26,293 nucleotides of DNA from Candidatus Bathyarchaeota archaeon (GTDB lineage Archaea > Thermoproteota > Bathyarchaeia > RBG-16-48-13 > GCA-020355125). The position numbers and the translations under genes are program-made. Below, one piece after another: positions 15,923 to 22,512 of the stretch (the first letter of the stretch is position 1; each line of letters starts with the position of its first letter). The DNA lies in contig JAOZHK010000053.1 of assembly GCA_026014905.1 (NCBI GenBank), positions 1 to 26,293 on the forward strand, read 5' to 3'. The notes beneath the pieces were generated by a model. The model ran no database searches. It had not been told where the DNA came from and saw only the letters and a list, made by a program, of their open reading frames with translations.

Positions 15923-16051
15923 CTAGGAAAACAAACTTCCCATGATATCTAAATGATCATCATCTGTTGGTGTGAGCAGCCTTTTCAATGTCTTCAATAC
16001 CTTTTTTACTCTATCTAACCGTCCTTCTGATTCTTTCTCTTTGGCACTCAA
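15923..16051 (-). CDS. Island gene: 42-residue basic/acidic small protein
   Basis: A small open frame with a TTG start encodes a 42-residue product: an N-terminal charged helix (SAKEKESEGRLDRVKKVLKT) followed by LKRLLTPTDDDHLDIMGSLFS. An in-frame TAG lies four codons upstream of the TTG, so no longer start exists. It lies between two other minus-strand island genes with gaps of 12 and 37 bp, as expected for an operon. Its CGG arginine codon contains the only isolated CpG of the island. The composition and spacing make it plausible, but length alone does not prove it is translated. Confidence 0.4.
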   Translation of the reverse strand: MSAKEKESEGRLDRVKKVLKTLKRLLTPTDDDHLDIMGSLFS

Positions 16052-16088
16052 GTGGTATCCCTATTTCTCCTCTTTCTTACTGTGACCA

Positions 16089-16568
16089 TTATCCCCACAA
16101 CAATACTTCTCTCCCCAGCAAGATAGTTAGGAGCCACAGAGACACTCCTATCCCTATGAGGAGGAGAGGATACTTGATCCAACCTTTGATGGAAATCCAT
16201 TTCTCTTGAGATAGCAGAGATCTGTGACAGATGGAGCAATAGGGGACATAGCTTCCTTGCTCTGCTCTCCAGTCAATATATCCATCTAAGAGATTCATGA
16301 GGCTGGGATACTTTGCCCAAGGATTCAATTGATGCACTCCAGCTTCTCTTACTCTGAGATTGAGGGCTACAGGAGGATTCAACCCTACTTCCTTTGGGCT
16401 AATGCCATGGGTTGTCATAATGATGTGTCTTTCCATGCCAGGTCTGAGCAGTAAGTCCTGCATGTTTTGGATATGCTGGGGGTTAGGAAGCCATCTAATC
16501 CATTTAAGGCAGTGCCAGCACCACATGTCCTTTCTGATGTCTTGGACTTGAACACTATTTTCAGCCAT
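16089..16568 (-). CDS. Island gene: zinc-ribbon protein with C-terminal membrane anchor
   Basis: A 159-residue protein. Two CxxC pairs, C17-C20 (MWCWHC) and C111-C114 (PYCSICHRSLLS), could form one split zinc ribbon. Between them lies a Trp-rich and Pro-rich segment with RPGMERHIIMTTHGI and WAKYPSLMNLLDGYIDW. A transmembrane helix spans about residues 131-152 (IKYPLLLIGIGVSLWLLTILLG). The soluble part would face one side of the membrane, anchored at the C-terminus. I know no family match. It is the first gene of the minus-strand island operon and diverges from the methyltransferase gene across a 166-bp CpG-free promoter region. The start is ATG at 16568. Confidence 0.6.
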   Translation of the reverse strand: MAENSVQVQDIRKDMWCWHCLKWIRWLPNPQHIQNMQDLLLRPGMERHIIMTTHGISPKEVGLNPPVALNLRVREAGVHQLNPWAKYPSLMNLLDGYIDWRAEQGSYVPYCSICHRSLLSQEKWISIKGWIKYPLLLIGIGVSLWLLTILLGREVLLWG

Positions 16569-16734
16569 AACTTCCTATATATTACAGTCATTATTACCTA
16601 CTAAAGGCTTCTCTCCAGAAATCAGTAAATTGTCTCAGATCAGAGAGGTTTAATGACAAGATTTTTCAGATACAGTTTTACCTTGTTATCACACACTAGA
16701 AGGGGTTATGATCAAGTAATCAAGGAGAAGCAGT

Positions 16735-17463
16735 ATGAAGCCTGAAGAAGATGCCTATGGACAAGCTCTGCTGGCACATTATCAGGGCATGCCTAGCTTT
16801 GAGATAGTGGAGAGAGATGATGGCTACTTTGATGTCTCTTCTTATGGTACTAAAACTTACTTTTCAGAATACCCAGACTGGATGCCTATTGAGCAACAAG
16901 CTATGACCTTTGTGCAGGGTACAGTCTTGGATGTTGGCTGTGGAGCAGGCAGACATGCCCTCTACCTCCAAGCTCAAGGCTATGATGTGACAGGGATAGA
17001 TGTCTCTCCTTTAGCCATAAAAGTGTGCCAGATGAGAGGGCTTCAGAAGGCACAGGTGATGGCTATAGAAGATCTCCAGTTTCCCACCCACTCTTTTGAC
17101 ACTATTCTCATGATGGGTAATAACTTTGGGCTTATGGGCAGCTGTCAGAAAGCTAGACAGCTCCTTCAACAATTTCATCACATCACTACAGATGAAGCCA
17201 CAATCATAGCTTTTACCTTAGATGTCTATCAAACTGAGAATCCTGATCACTTAGAGTATCAAGTCTTCAACAGACAGAGAGGGAGGATGAGTGGACAACT
17301 CAGAATCAGAATCAGATACAAGAAGTTTGTGACTCCATGGTTTGACTACCTCATAGTCTCCCAGCAGGAGATGCAGGAAATTATCAAGGATACAGGATGG
17401 AAGATCCAAGAGCTTCTGCAGCAGGACTCTCCAACTTATCTTGCCATCATCAAGAAAGAGTAG
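16735..17463 (+). CDS. Island gene: class I SAM-dependent methyltransferase
   Basis: A 242-residue Rossmann-fold methyltransferase of the UbiE/small-molecule type. Motif I is VLDVGCGAGRHALYLQAQGY (about 64-83), followed by VTGIDVSPLAIKVCQMRG with the acidic ribose-binding residue. Motif II/III is DTILMMGNNFGLMGS (about 122-136). The acceptor is unknown. No target-recognition domain or DPPY/ENV-type motif is visible, so it is not an obvious DNA methyltransferase. AAGGAG ends 7 nt before the ATG. All arginine codons are AGA or AGG and no CpG occurs anywhere in the gene. The acetyltransferase gene follows almost without gap, so the two form an operon. Confidence 0.85.
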   Translation: MKPEEDAYGQALLAHYQGMPSFEIVERDDGYFDVSSYGTKTYFSEYPDWMPIEQQAMTFVQGTVLDVGCGAGRHALYLQAQGYDVTGIDVSPLAIKVCQMRGLQKAQVMAIEDLQFPTHSFDTILMMGNNFGLMGSCQKARQLLQQFHHITTDEATIIAFTLDVYQTENPDHLEYQVFNRQRGRMSGQLRIRIRYKKFVTPWFDYLIVSQQEMQEIIKDTGWKIQELLQQDSPTYLAIIKKE

Positions 17464-17469
17464 TTGAAT

Positions 17470-17910
17470 ATGATAAGGGAAGCCTCTCAAAGAGATGCTC
17501 CAATTATTGTGAACATGATCCAGCAAGCTGTAGATGAAGGCACTTTCCAATATGCAGTGACTCAAGAGGGCTTTAGGAAATATGCTTTTCAACTACCCAA
17601 GCCAAGCTATCTGCTCTTAGTCAGCCAGATAGATGATCAAGTAATGGGATACATAGACTCTCATATTCAAGAGCAAATGGGAATAATACTGGGTCTGTAT
17701 GTCAGACCTGCCTCAAGGAGACTAGGCTTTGGGAGCAGTCTCCTTACCACAGTCTTGACTTCTTTTAGAGACAGAGGTTGTCATACAGCTACACTTGAAG
17801 TTGAACCTACCAATACACCAGCCATCCAGTTCTATCTTCACCATCACTTCAAGAAAGAAGAAAAGCTAAATGAAAAAATTAAAAACTTGATCATGAGTAA
17901 AACACTCTAA
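17470..17910 (+). CDS. Island gene: GNAT-family N-acetyltransferase
   Basis: A 146-residue GNAT protein, which transfers acetyl from acetyl-CoA to an amine. The N-terminus MIREASQRDAPIIVNMIQQAV is the usual beta1-alpha1. The acetyl-CoA motif A is LGLYVRPASRRLGFGSSLLTTV, where the usual Q/R-x-x-G-x-G/A is RRLGFG. The C-terminal LEVEPTNTPAIQFYLHHHF is motif B. The acceptor substrate is unknown. A TTG at 17464, directly after the methyltransferase stop, would add two residues; I prefer the ATG. It is CpG-free and co-directional with the methyltransferase. A symmetrical A/T terminator follows 45 bp after the stop. Confidence 0.83.
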   Translation: MIREASQRDAPIIVNMIQQAVDEGTFQYAVTQEGFRKYAFQLPKPSYLLLVSQIDDQVMGYIDSHIQEQMGIILGLYVRPASRRLGFGSSLLTTVLTSFRDRGCHTATLEVEPTNTPAIQFYLHHHFKKEEKLNEKIKNLIMSKTL

Positions 17911-17955
17911 TAAGCTGGATCTTGGAACTGAAGCTTGAAGTGATTAACTGTTAAT

Positions 17956-17979
17956 AAAAAAATGTATATACATTTTTTT
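17956..17979. terminator. Perfect 24-bp palindrome, likely bidirectional terminator
   Basis: Seven A, TGTATATACA, then seven T form an uninterrupted perfect palindrome between the convergent GNAT gene and the recombinase-like stub. Each strand ends in a T7 run, which suits an archaeal terminator working in both directions. Binding by a dimeric regulator is an alternative. Confidence 0.55.
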
Positions 17980-17981
17980 GT

Positions 17982-18209
17982 TTAAATCTGGTTCTTACTC
18001 TGGTCAGGCACTCTGATAACCACTCTATTAACAGAAACACAGCGCGCGCGCGCGTCATGCTTAGATTGCAGGTATTCTTGAAAGTAGATGATGCTGGTTC
18101 TACAGTGAGTGAAAGTGCTTGGGGCTTTGCCCTTTTTGTTCTGCAGCCACTCTTGGGCTTCTTCATCAATATTCTGTAGCTGGCTCTGTGTCCTTCTCAG
18201 TCTCTTCAT
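17982..18209 (-). pseudogene. Island gene: probable tyrosine recombinase N-terminal fragment
   Basis: A 75-residue open frame. Residues about 15-50 (DEEAQEWLQNKKGKAPSTFTH, then CRTSIIYFQEYLQ) resemble the SAM-like core-binding domain of phage integrases, which often reads WLxxxKGxSxxTxxxYxxxLxxFxxFL. The catalytic domain (R-H-R-Y) is absent: the frame ends 25 residues later in VIRVPDQSKNQI. This could be a decay stub or the amino-terminal half of an integrase split by integration. The GC run at 18042-18054 lies in its coding sequence (HDARARC). An overlapping frame (17951-18169) is also open, which lowers certainty. No Shine-Dalgarno sequence precedes the ATG. Confidence 0.4.
18042..18054. 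repeat. (GC)n dinucleotide run inside the CpG-free island
   Basis: Thirteen bases of strict GC alternation (GCGCGCGCGCGCG) contain six CpG. These are the only CpGs between 16022 and 18324. On the minus strand it codes for part of the recombinase-like stub. Confidence 0.9.
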
Positions 18210-18348
18210 GGAGGACTCTGGTGGAGAGCAAAGATTGTGAACATTTTGCCTAGACTAAAGAACTTATAACTTCTAGGACAGTTTTAATAATAGCCTTTAA
18301 TTTTGACTACTTATATTAAAATGTCGCCTTTCAAAGGATCGGGTCAGA

Positions 18349-18555
18349 ATGGGGCGAGTCGCTAAAGGAACAACCTGCAGCGTAATTACTTGCAGTGAAA
18401 TAGCTTCAAGATCGCTTTCCTCAGCTAAAATTAAACCAACAGGGATACGCGTTGCAGAACAGAGACGAGTCTATCTCTGTAAAGACCACTATAAAGAATA
18501 CAAGAAAAAGAGCCGATCCAGTCGTCAACTCGATAAGTGGCGCTGGGGAACATAA
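18349..18555 (+). CDS. Small conserved archaeal zinc-type protein
   Basis: A 68-residue basic protein with CSVITC near residues 10-15 and a CxxH pair in YLCKDHYKEYKKKSR (about 47-61), a likely zinc site of the C2-CH type. It ends in a basic tail, RQLDKWRWGT. Similar small proteins (MGRVAKGTTC start, YLCKDHYKE) occur as conserved uncharacterised archaeal proteins; function is unknown, and RNA or ribosome binding is possible from the charge. CpG reappears from 18325 onwards, so this gene belongs to the host and not to the island. The start is ATG at 18349, with GGGTC shortly upstream. Confidence 0.78.
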   Translation: MGRVAKGTTCSVITCSEIASRSLSSAKIKPTGIRVAEQRRVYLCKDHYKEYKKKSRSSRQLDKWRWGT

Positions 18556-18624
18556 CCTCTACACAAAAGTCAGCGAATTATCATCTGATGCTCACTTCTA
18601 ATTAGATAGAACTTCGGATCTGCA

Positions 18625-19119
18625 ATGACATACGTTGCTCCAAAAATACCAGGAATCTATTCACTAGTCATAGACGTCAGTGCATATGCACATGTTTTCG
18701 TTGGAGCGATGGGTATCTTGAGTTTCTCACCAGGCTATTATATTTATACCGGCTCTGCACGGGGAAAGGCTTCCATGAACCTCCATTATAGACTCCGCCG
18801 TCATCTCCAAGACACTAAAAAAGAACGCTGGCATATTGATTACCTTCTCAAGCATGTAACAACAAGGTTGCGGAACGTGTTTTACTTTGAAACTCTTAAG
18901 GACCTTGAATGCGCTGTTACGCAGAGTATCGTTAAAGCCCCTTCAGTGCATGCCATCCACAAAGGCTTCGGGGCCTCGGATTGTCGAAATAGGTGTTATT
19001 CCCATCTTTGCCAAGCGGAAAATTTGGATCCCAAAGCATTACTGCGGTATTTATCTGATGTTTACAACAAATTTAGTACATCATATCAGATCATAAATAA
19101 TCTGTGTCACGGACTCTGA
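18625..19119 (+). CDS. DUF123 / GIY-YIG-type (COG1833, Uri superfamily) protein
   Basis: A 164-residue protein of the archaeal DUF123 family, related to GIY-YIG endonucleases. Visible motifs are GIYSLVIDVS (about 10-19), SPGYYIYTGSARG (about 35-47), LHYRLRRHL (about 53-61), KERWHIDYLL (about 66-75), and the family ending HAIHKGFGASDCRNRCYSHLC (about 114-134). In fused versions the domain sits beside endonuclease III; here it stands alone. It is presumed to bind or cut nucleic acid, but its role is not known. It follows the small zinc-protein gene by 69 bp, possibly in one operon. The start is ATG at 18625. Confidence 0.85.
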   Translation: MTYVAPKIPGIYSLVIDVSAYAHVFVGAMGILSFSPGYYIYTGSARGKASMNLHYRLRRHLQDTKKERWHIDYLLKHVTTRLRNVFYFETLKDLECAVTQSIVKAPSVHAIHKGFGASDCRNRCYSHLCQAENLDPKALLRYLSDVYNKFSTSYQIINNLCHGL

Positions 19120-19152
19120 ATGAATGAAACTTAGCTTCCTTTCTTATGATAG

Positions 19153-20301
19153 CTAGAGAACCATCAGATCATGGGTAAACTTGTCAAGTCTTTCGCATCC
19201 AGATTGCGTCACTACTACTGTGGAAGTGATGCCACTTGCAACGGATCCATGCCCAAACCCGCTTTTATCTTGTTTCTGTATCACCCCAGGGCCTGGACCC
19301 GCATCTAAAGCAATAACCATGCCTGGCTGCGCTTTCATCATATTATTTTCTTGCACTAATGGAATTTCATGCCCTCCCGCAATGCCAACTCCGTGTCCCA
19401 ATCGACGAGAAGTAGTAAACTGAGGACTGATTTCTCTGAGTCCATCACGCATCAATTTCTGGTATAATAAATCTAACTCATGCATAGTTACACCTGGGCG
19501 AACTCTAGCTTCAATTTCTGCGTACGTCTTCATACAGGTCTTCCAAATAATCTGCTCCATCTCTGAAGGCTCGCCGACAAAAAAAGTACGCGATGCCTCA
19601 GCATAATATCCATCAACAATAACATCAGGTTCAAAATCAAAAACATCGCCTCTGCGAACCCGCTGTGTGCTGCTCGTCAAGGAAGGTATGTGACTCGAAT
19701 CTGCTCCTAACTCGGCAATTCTTTGTGCCAAGGTTATTCGAATATCATTTAATGGTCGCCCCTCTCGAATAATTTCGCGAGCGGTCTCGAAGAACTGATC
19801 GCAAATATTCGCGGATTTTCGAATGTTTGCAATCTCTTCTGCATCTTTAATCATTCGAATGGGATCTAAAACAGTTTGGGAAACTGTTGATATCGACGCA
19901 GCCGGTACAGCAGTCTTCAAGAGCTGATAGTCTGTGTATCGTATTTCTTCTTCGACTCCTATAGTTCCAGTCTCCGCCTTGAGGTCGTGCAATGCTTGTT
20001 TAACCTGCTTTCGTGCCATAGTTGAATCACCATCGGTGTAGAGGTATAACCTGTGACCTAATACGTGATGTTGAAGTCCGTTAAGAAAGCCTTGGTACAT
20101 AGGGATAGTGACTCGTACTGGATCCCCTTCAAGTGGGAGAAGGTACGTACCAAGTCGGGTTGGCCATCCTCCCCAACCAGTATATCCACTGAAATAACGT
20201 TGATTTCGCCCGGGAATGAGATAAAGGCAGTCTATTCCATAGCGCTGCATTAAATCTCGGGCACGAGCTGTTCGTTTCATTAAACTGTTTTTCGTTTTCA
20301 T
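19153..20301 (-). CDS. M24B (pita-bread) hydrolase, creatinase-like, non-canonical metal site
   Basis: A 382-residue protein with a creatinase N-domain (about 10-135) and a pita-bread catalytic domain. Prolidases use five metal ligands, D-D-H-E-E. Aligned by eye, these are E224 and E235 (FEPDVIVDGYYAEASRT), H303 (LGHGVGI), D333 (VIALDAG) and T359 (GITSTVVVT). The last glutamate is lost and three others are exchanged, so it may be metal-independent like creatinase, which hydrolyses creatine to sarcosine and urea. The HE pair after the histidine is kept (H311-E312). It is the last gene of the operon, 42 bp after the MtmB homolog, which suggests it acts on a precursor or product of the demethylation substrate. 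GAGG precedes the ATG. Confidence 0.82.
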   Translation of the reverse strand: MKTKNSLMKRTARARDLMQRYGIDCLYLIPGRNQRYFSGYTGWGGWPTRLGTYLLPLEGDPVRVTIPMYQGFLNGLQHHVLGHRLYLYTDGDSTMARKQVKQALHDLKAETGTIGVEEEIRYTDYQLLKTAVPAASISTVSQTVLDPIRMIKDAEEIANIRKSANICDQFFETAREIIREGRPLNDIRITLAQRIAELGADSSHIPSLTSSTQRVRRGDVFDFEPDVIVDGYYAEASRTFFVGEPSEMEQIIWKTCMKTYAEIEARVRPGVTMHELDLLYQKLMRDGLREISPQFTTSRRLGHGVGIAGGHEIPLVQENNMMKAQPGMVIALDAGPGPGVIQKQDKSGFGHGSVASGITSTVVVTQSGCERLDKFTHDLMVL

Positions 20302-20343
20302 GGGGTTGGTTCCTCTTTCATGGTTTTTTCCATCGTGAGTTGC

Positions 20344-21783
20344 TTACGCATACTTTGAAGCAAAGGTAAGTCCAAGCCCTTCCAACTCTTCCTTCATTTG
20401 TTGGTAAAAGCTTTGAAATGCTGGGTTCACGCGCTCTCGTTTCACATCATAGATCTGATGAAAACTGTAACCTTTAGGGTAACCTTGCTCTAGGGTCTTT
20501 TCATATCGCCCGAGTAACGATTTTACTATCTCTTGGGCATTCTGTAAATTTATGCGAGAACTCGCTTTCAACACCTCTCCCATCCACTTCGATTCGAGTG
20601 GACTACAATAGTCCACTGGACACACGAATTGTCGCGCTCCTCCAGCAGGGTTCGCAGACGAACCACTTGCGACGCTCGCGATTTCACCAGCCGCACACTC
20701 ATAATAGAATTGAGAGGTTCCTGCTCCTGCGACAGGATGATCACAGCCTTGAGCACAGACAGGTATTCGAGTATTCCGAACCAAAGCCTGACATGCCAAA
20801 GATCCAACATAGATACACGATCGAGCTGATCGACTCTTAATACGATTATGTGTTTTTCCGATTTGGGTGCTGATTCCATACTGTTTAATGTGTTGATTAT
20901 CTGCACCACTGAAAAACAGACCGAGTAGTGCACTGGCCACAATGATGATGGGGGCCGTTGCCGGTCCACCGGAAAACCCGCCGATAAAAGCGTGTCCTGC
21001 ACTCCATCGCACAGTAGTTTCATAAGCGATAGCAAACGCGGTTCGATTGGCAAAGTTCCAGTCGATCTTTAATTCTTCAAAAAGATTGCCACCTAACGGA
21101 TCAGTTGGCCGTACACCCATTTCTCTATCAGCAAGAGCTATTGTCGCTTGAGCTGTTGGAGCATTTTGTTTAATAAACATGCCTGGTCGCCCCACATCCG
21201 CGATAGCCCGTCGCATTAGCGCAACTTCCTGTCGGTACTGGAAGATCTCAGAAGGATGATTTGCTCGTACATCATATTGTTCTTCAATCGGCGGGGGTGG
21301 TCCAACTACAAGCCCACCCCAAATCCCATCAGTGGAGGGTTCTCGGGCGCAGAGTTTATACATTTTATATGCCACTTCCGCATTGCTGTAAATTGCGGTT
21401 TGTGGCGCGCCATAAACAATGGGTTCGACGCTGGATCCTGGCAATCGATGAGTTACTTGAGCTTCATCTTTTCCTGTGCCATAGCCTGATTGGCTACCTG
21501 TTGCCGCGTTCAAAAATTCTCTAATTTCCGTCTCTGTAAATCGAACGTTTCTTTGGGTGTCTCGTGAATAGACGCCAAGGGAGATTGCAGCTTTTAATCC
21601 TGCTTCAAAAACGTCGTCAGATAATTGTTTGTCTCTGGGAATAATGACTTCGGGGTCATAAACAAGCTCGTATTCTCGAGCGAGTTCACTAACTGTTCGC
21701 CATATTTTCATATTGAAGGCGCGTTCATCCATCCGAGGTGCTGACATACAGCGTTCGATCGTTTCCCAGAAGGAGAGCACCAT
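20344..21783 (-). CDS. MtmB-family methylamine methyltransferase homolog lacking pyrrolysine
   Basis: A 479-residue TIM-barrel methyltransferase related to monomethylamine:corrinoid methyltransferase MtmB (458 residues). Landmarks along the length agree: YSRDTQRNVRFTETEI (about 72-87), GTGKDEAQVTHR, EPIVYGAPQTA (about 120-130), GRPGM (198-202), ELKID (237-241), IGGFSGG (267-273), and the tail PKGYSFHQIYDVKRE. MtmB has an amber-encoded pyrrolysine three residues after GRPGM; here that residue is K205, and the frame contains no internal TAG. By my recall-based alignment the two glutamates near pyrrolysine are also not conserved. I infer methyl transfer from an unknown N-methyl compound to the adjacent corrinoid protein, analogous to non-Pyl MttB (glycine betaine) enzymes. 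The gap to the corrinoid gene is 6 bp. Confidence 0.85.
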   Translation of the reverse strand: MVLSFWETIERCMSAPRMDERAFNMKIWRTVSELAREYELVYDPEVIIPRDKQLSDDVFEAGLKAAISLGVYSRDTQRNVRFTETEIREFLNAATGSQSGYGTGKDEAQVTHRLPGSSVEPIVYGAPQTAIYSNAEVAYKMYKLCAREPSTDGIWGGLVVGPPPPIEEQYDVRANHPSEIFQYRQEVALMRRAIADVGRPGMFIKQNAPTAQATIALADREMGVRPTDPLGGNLFEELKIDWNFANRTAFAIAYETTVRWSAGHAFIGGFSGGPATAPIIIVASALLGLFFSGADNQHIKQYGISTQIGKTHNRIKSRSARSCIYVGSLACQALVRNTRIPVCAQGCDHPVAGAGTSQFYYECAAGEIASVASGSSANPAGGARQFVCPVDYCSPLESKWMGEVLKASSRINLQNAQEIVKSLLGRYEKTLEQGYPKGYSFHQIYDVKRERVNPAFQSFYQQMKEELEGLGLTFASKYA

Positions 21784-21789
21784 GCTCGG

Positions 21790-22449
21790 TTACAACTCGT
21801 GTTTGCTTAGAAGTTTTTTAGCGACGTCTACAGCTTCCGCTGCAGTCGTACCATAGCCGTCTGCCCCGATCTTCTCTGCCCATTCCGGCGTTGTTGGCCC
21901 TCCTCCCACCATCACAAGGAATCGATCGCGTAATTCATGAAACTCGAGTTCATCGAGAATTTCTTTCTGTCGCTCCATGGTTGTAGTCATTAAAGCTGAA
22001 GCCATTATGATGTCTGCATTGACAGAAACTGCTTTTTCAATAATAGTGTCAACTGGGACATCTTTTCCTACGTCATGGACTTCAAAACCGGATGCAGAGA
22101 GTAACGCTGCGAGAATATTTTTTCCTACATCGTGTATATCATCCTTCACCGTAGCAATGACAATTGTTCCGGCATTCATTTGATCAGCGGCTTCTTGAGA
22201 AATGTTTCTCTTTAAAACATCAACAGCAGCATTTAATGCATCAGCAGCCATAAGCAAATGTGGGAGGAAAAGTTCGTCGCGAGCGAATTTTGCTCCAACG
22301 ATATCAATGCCCACTTTGAGACCTTTTTCTAGGGCTTCAAGGGGATCCACTTCCGCATCGAGGGCTTCTTGAGCTGCTGCAATTGCAACTGATTCCTCAA
22401 AACTGAGAATTGCGTCAGTTAACTTTTTCAGAATGACCTGCTTGGACAT
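21790..22449 (-). CDS. Corrinoid (cobalamin-binding) methyl-carrier protein, MtmC/MtbC type
   Basis: A 219-residue two-domain corrinoid protein. Residues about 1-90 form the helical cap domain (EALEKGLKVGIDIVGAKFARDELFLPHLLMAADAL). The Rossmann-like B12 domain starts at about 95 and has the signature D104-I-H106-D-V-G108, whose histidine is the lower axial ligand of cobalt. SALMTTTM (151-158) and VGGGPTT (181-187) are the other corrinoid-contacting loops. It accepts a methyl group from the MtmB homolog to form methyl-Co(III) and donates it to CoM or a pterin through a further enzyme not seen in this window. It is immediately upstream of the methyltransferase gene in the operon. AAGGGAAG lies ahead of the ATG. 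Confidence 0.93.
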   Translation of the reverse strand: MSKQVILKKLTDAILSFEESVAIAAAQEALDAEVDPLEALEKGLKVGIDIVGAKFARDELFLPHLLMAADALNAAVDVLKRNISQEAADQMNAGTIVIATVKDDIHDVGKNILAALLSASGFEVHDVGKDVPVDTIIEKAVSVNADIIMASALMTTTMERQKEILDELEFHELRDRFLVMVGGGPTTPEWAEKIGADGYGTTAAEAVDVAKKLLSKHEL

Positions 22450-22512
22450 TTCGTCTTCCCTTGTGGCTGATAATAGAGTTCTCGTTAAAATATCTGACGG
22501 TCAGAGTTCACA

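Larger units (their letters stand above)
15408..18324. mobile_element. CpG-depleted genomic island (putative integrated element remnant)
   Basis: Between the CpG at 15406 and the CpG at 18325 I find one isolated CpG (16020) and six inside the GC run at 18042-18054, and none elsewhere. Neighbouring host sequence shows several per 100 bases. The depletion covers codon interiors, codon junctions and intergenic DNA alike. All Arg codons in the methyltransferase gene are AGA/AGG, and codons ending in CG are absent. The island carries small membrane and zinc-ribbon genes, a methyltransferase, an acetyltransferase and a recombinase-like stub. AGTTTAATAATA (15437-15448) and AGTTTTAATAATA (18280-18292) could be edge repeats, but they are short and AT-rich. 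Confidence 0.7.

Noticed and set aside
16735..17463. CpG DNA methyltransferase as the cause of the CpG loss
   Set aside because: The island methyltransferase lacks the PCQ/ENV motifs of cytosine-5 enzymes and any target-recognition domain; it looks like a small-molecule methyltransferase.
17951..18169. Minus-strand 72-residue frame overlapping the recombinase-like stub
   Set aside because: It runs through the palindromic terminator and ends in QKNVYTFFY; it has no family likeness, and the alternative frame resembles a recombinase domain.
20344..21783. Possibility that the MtmB homolog is a pyrrolysine protein
   Set aside because: The full-length frame contains no internal TAG, and TAG is used as an ordinary stop in several neighbouring genes (for example rpiA and the CBS-protein gene).
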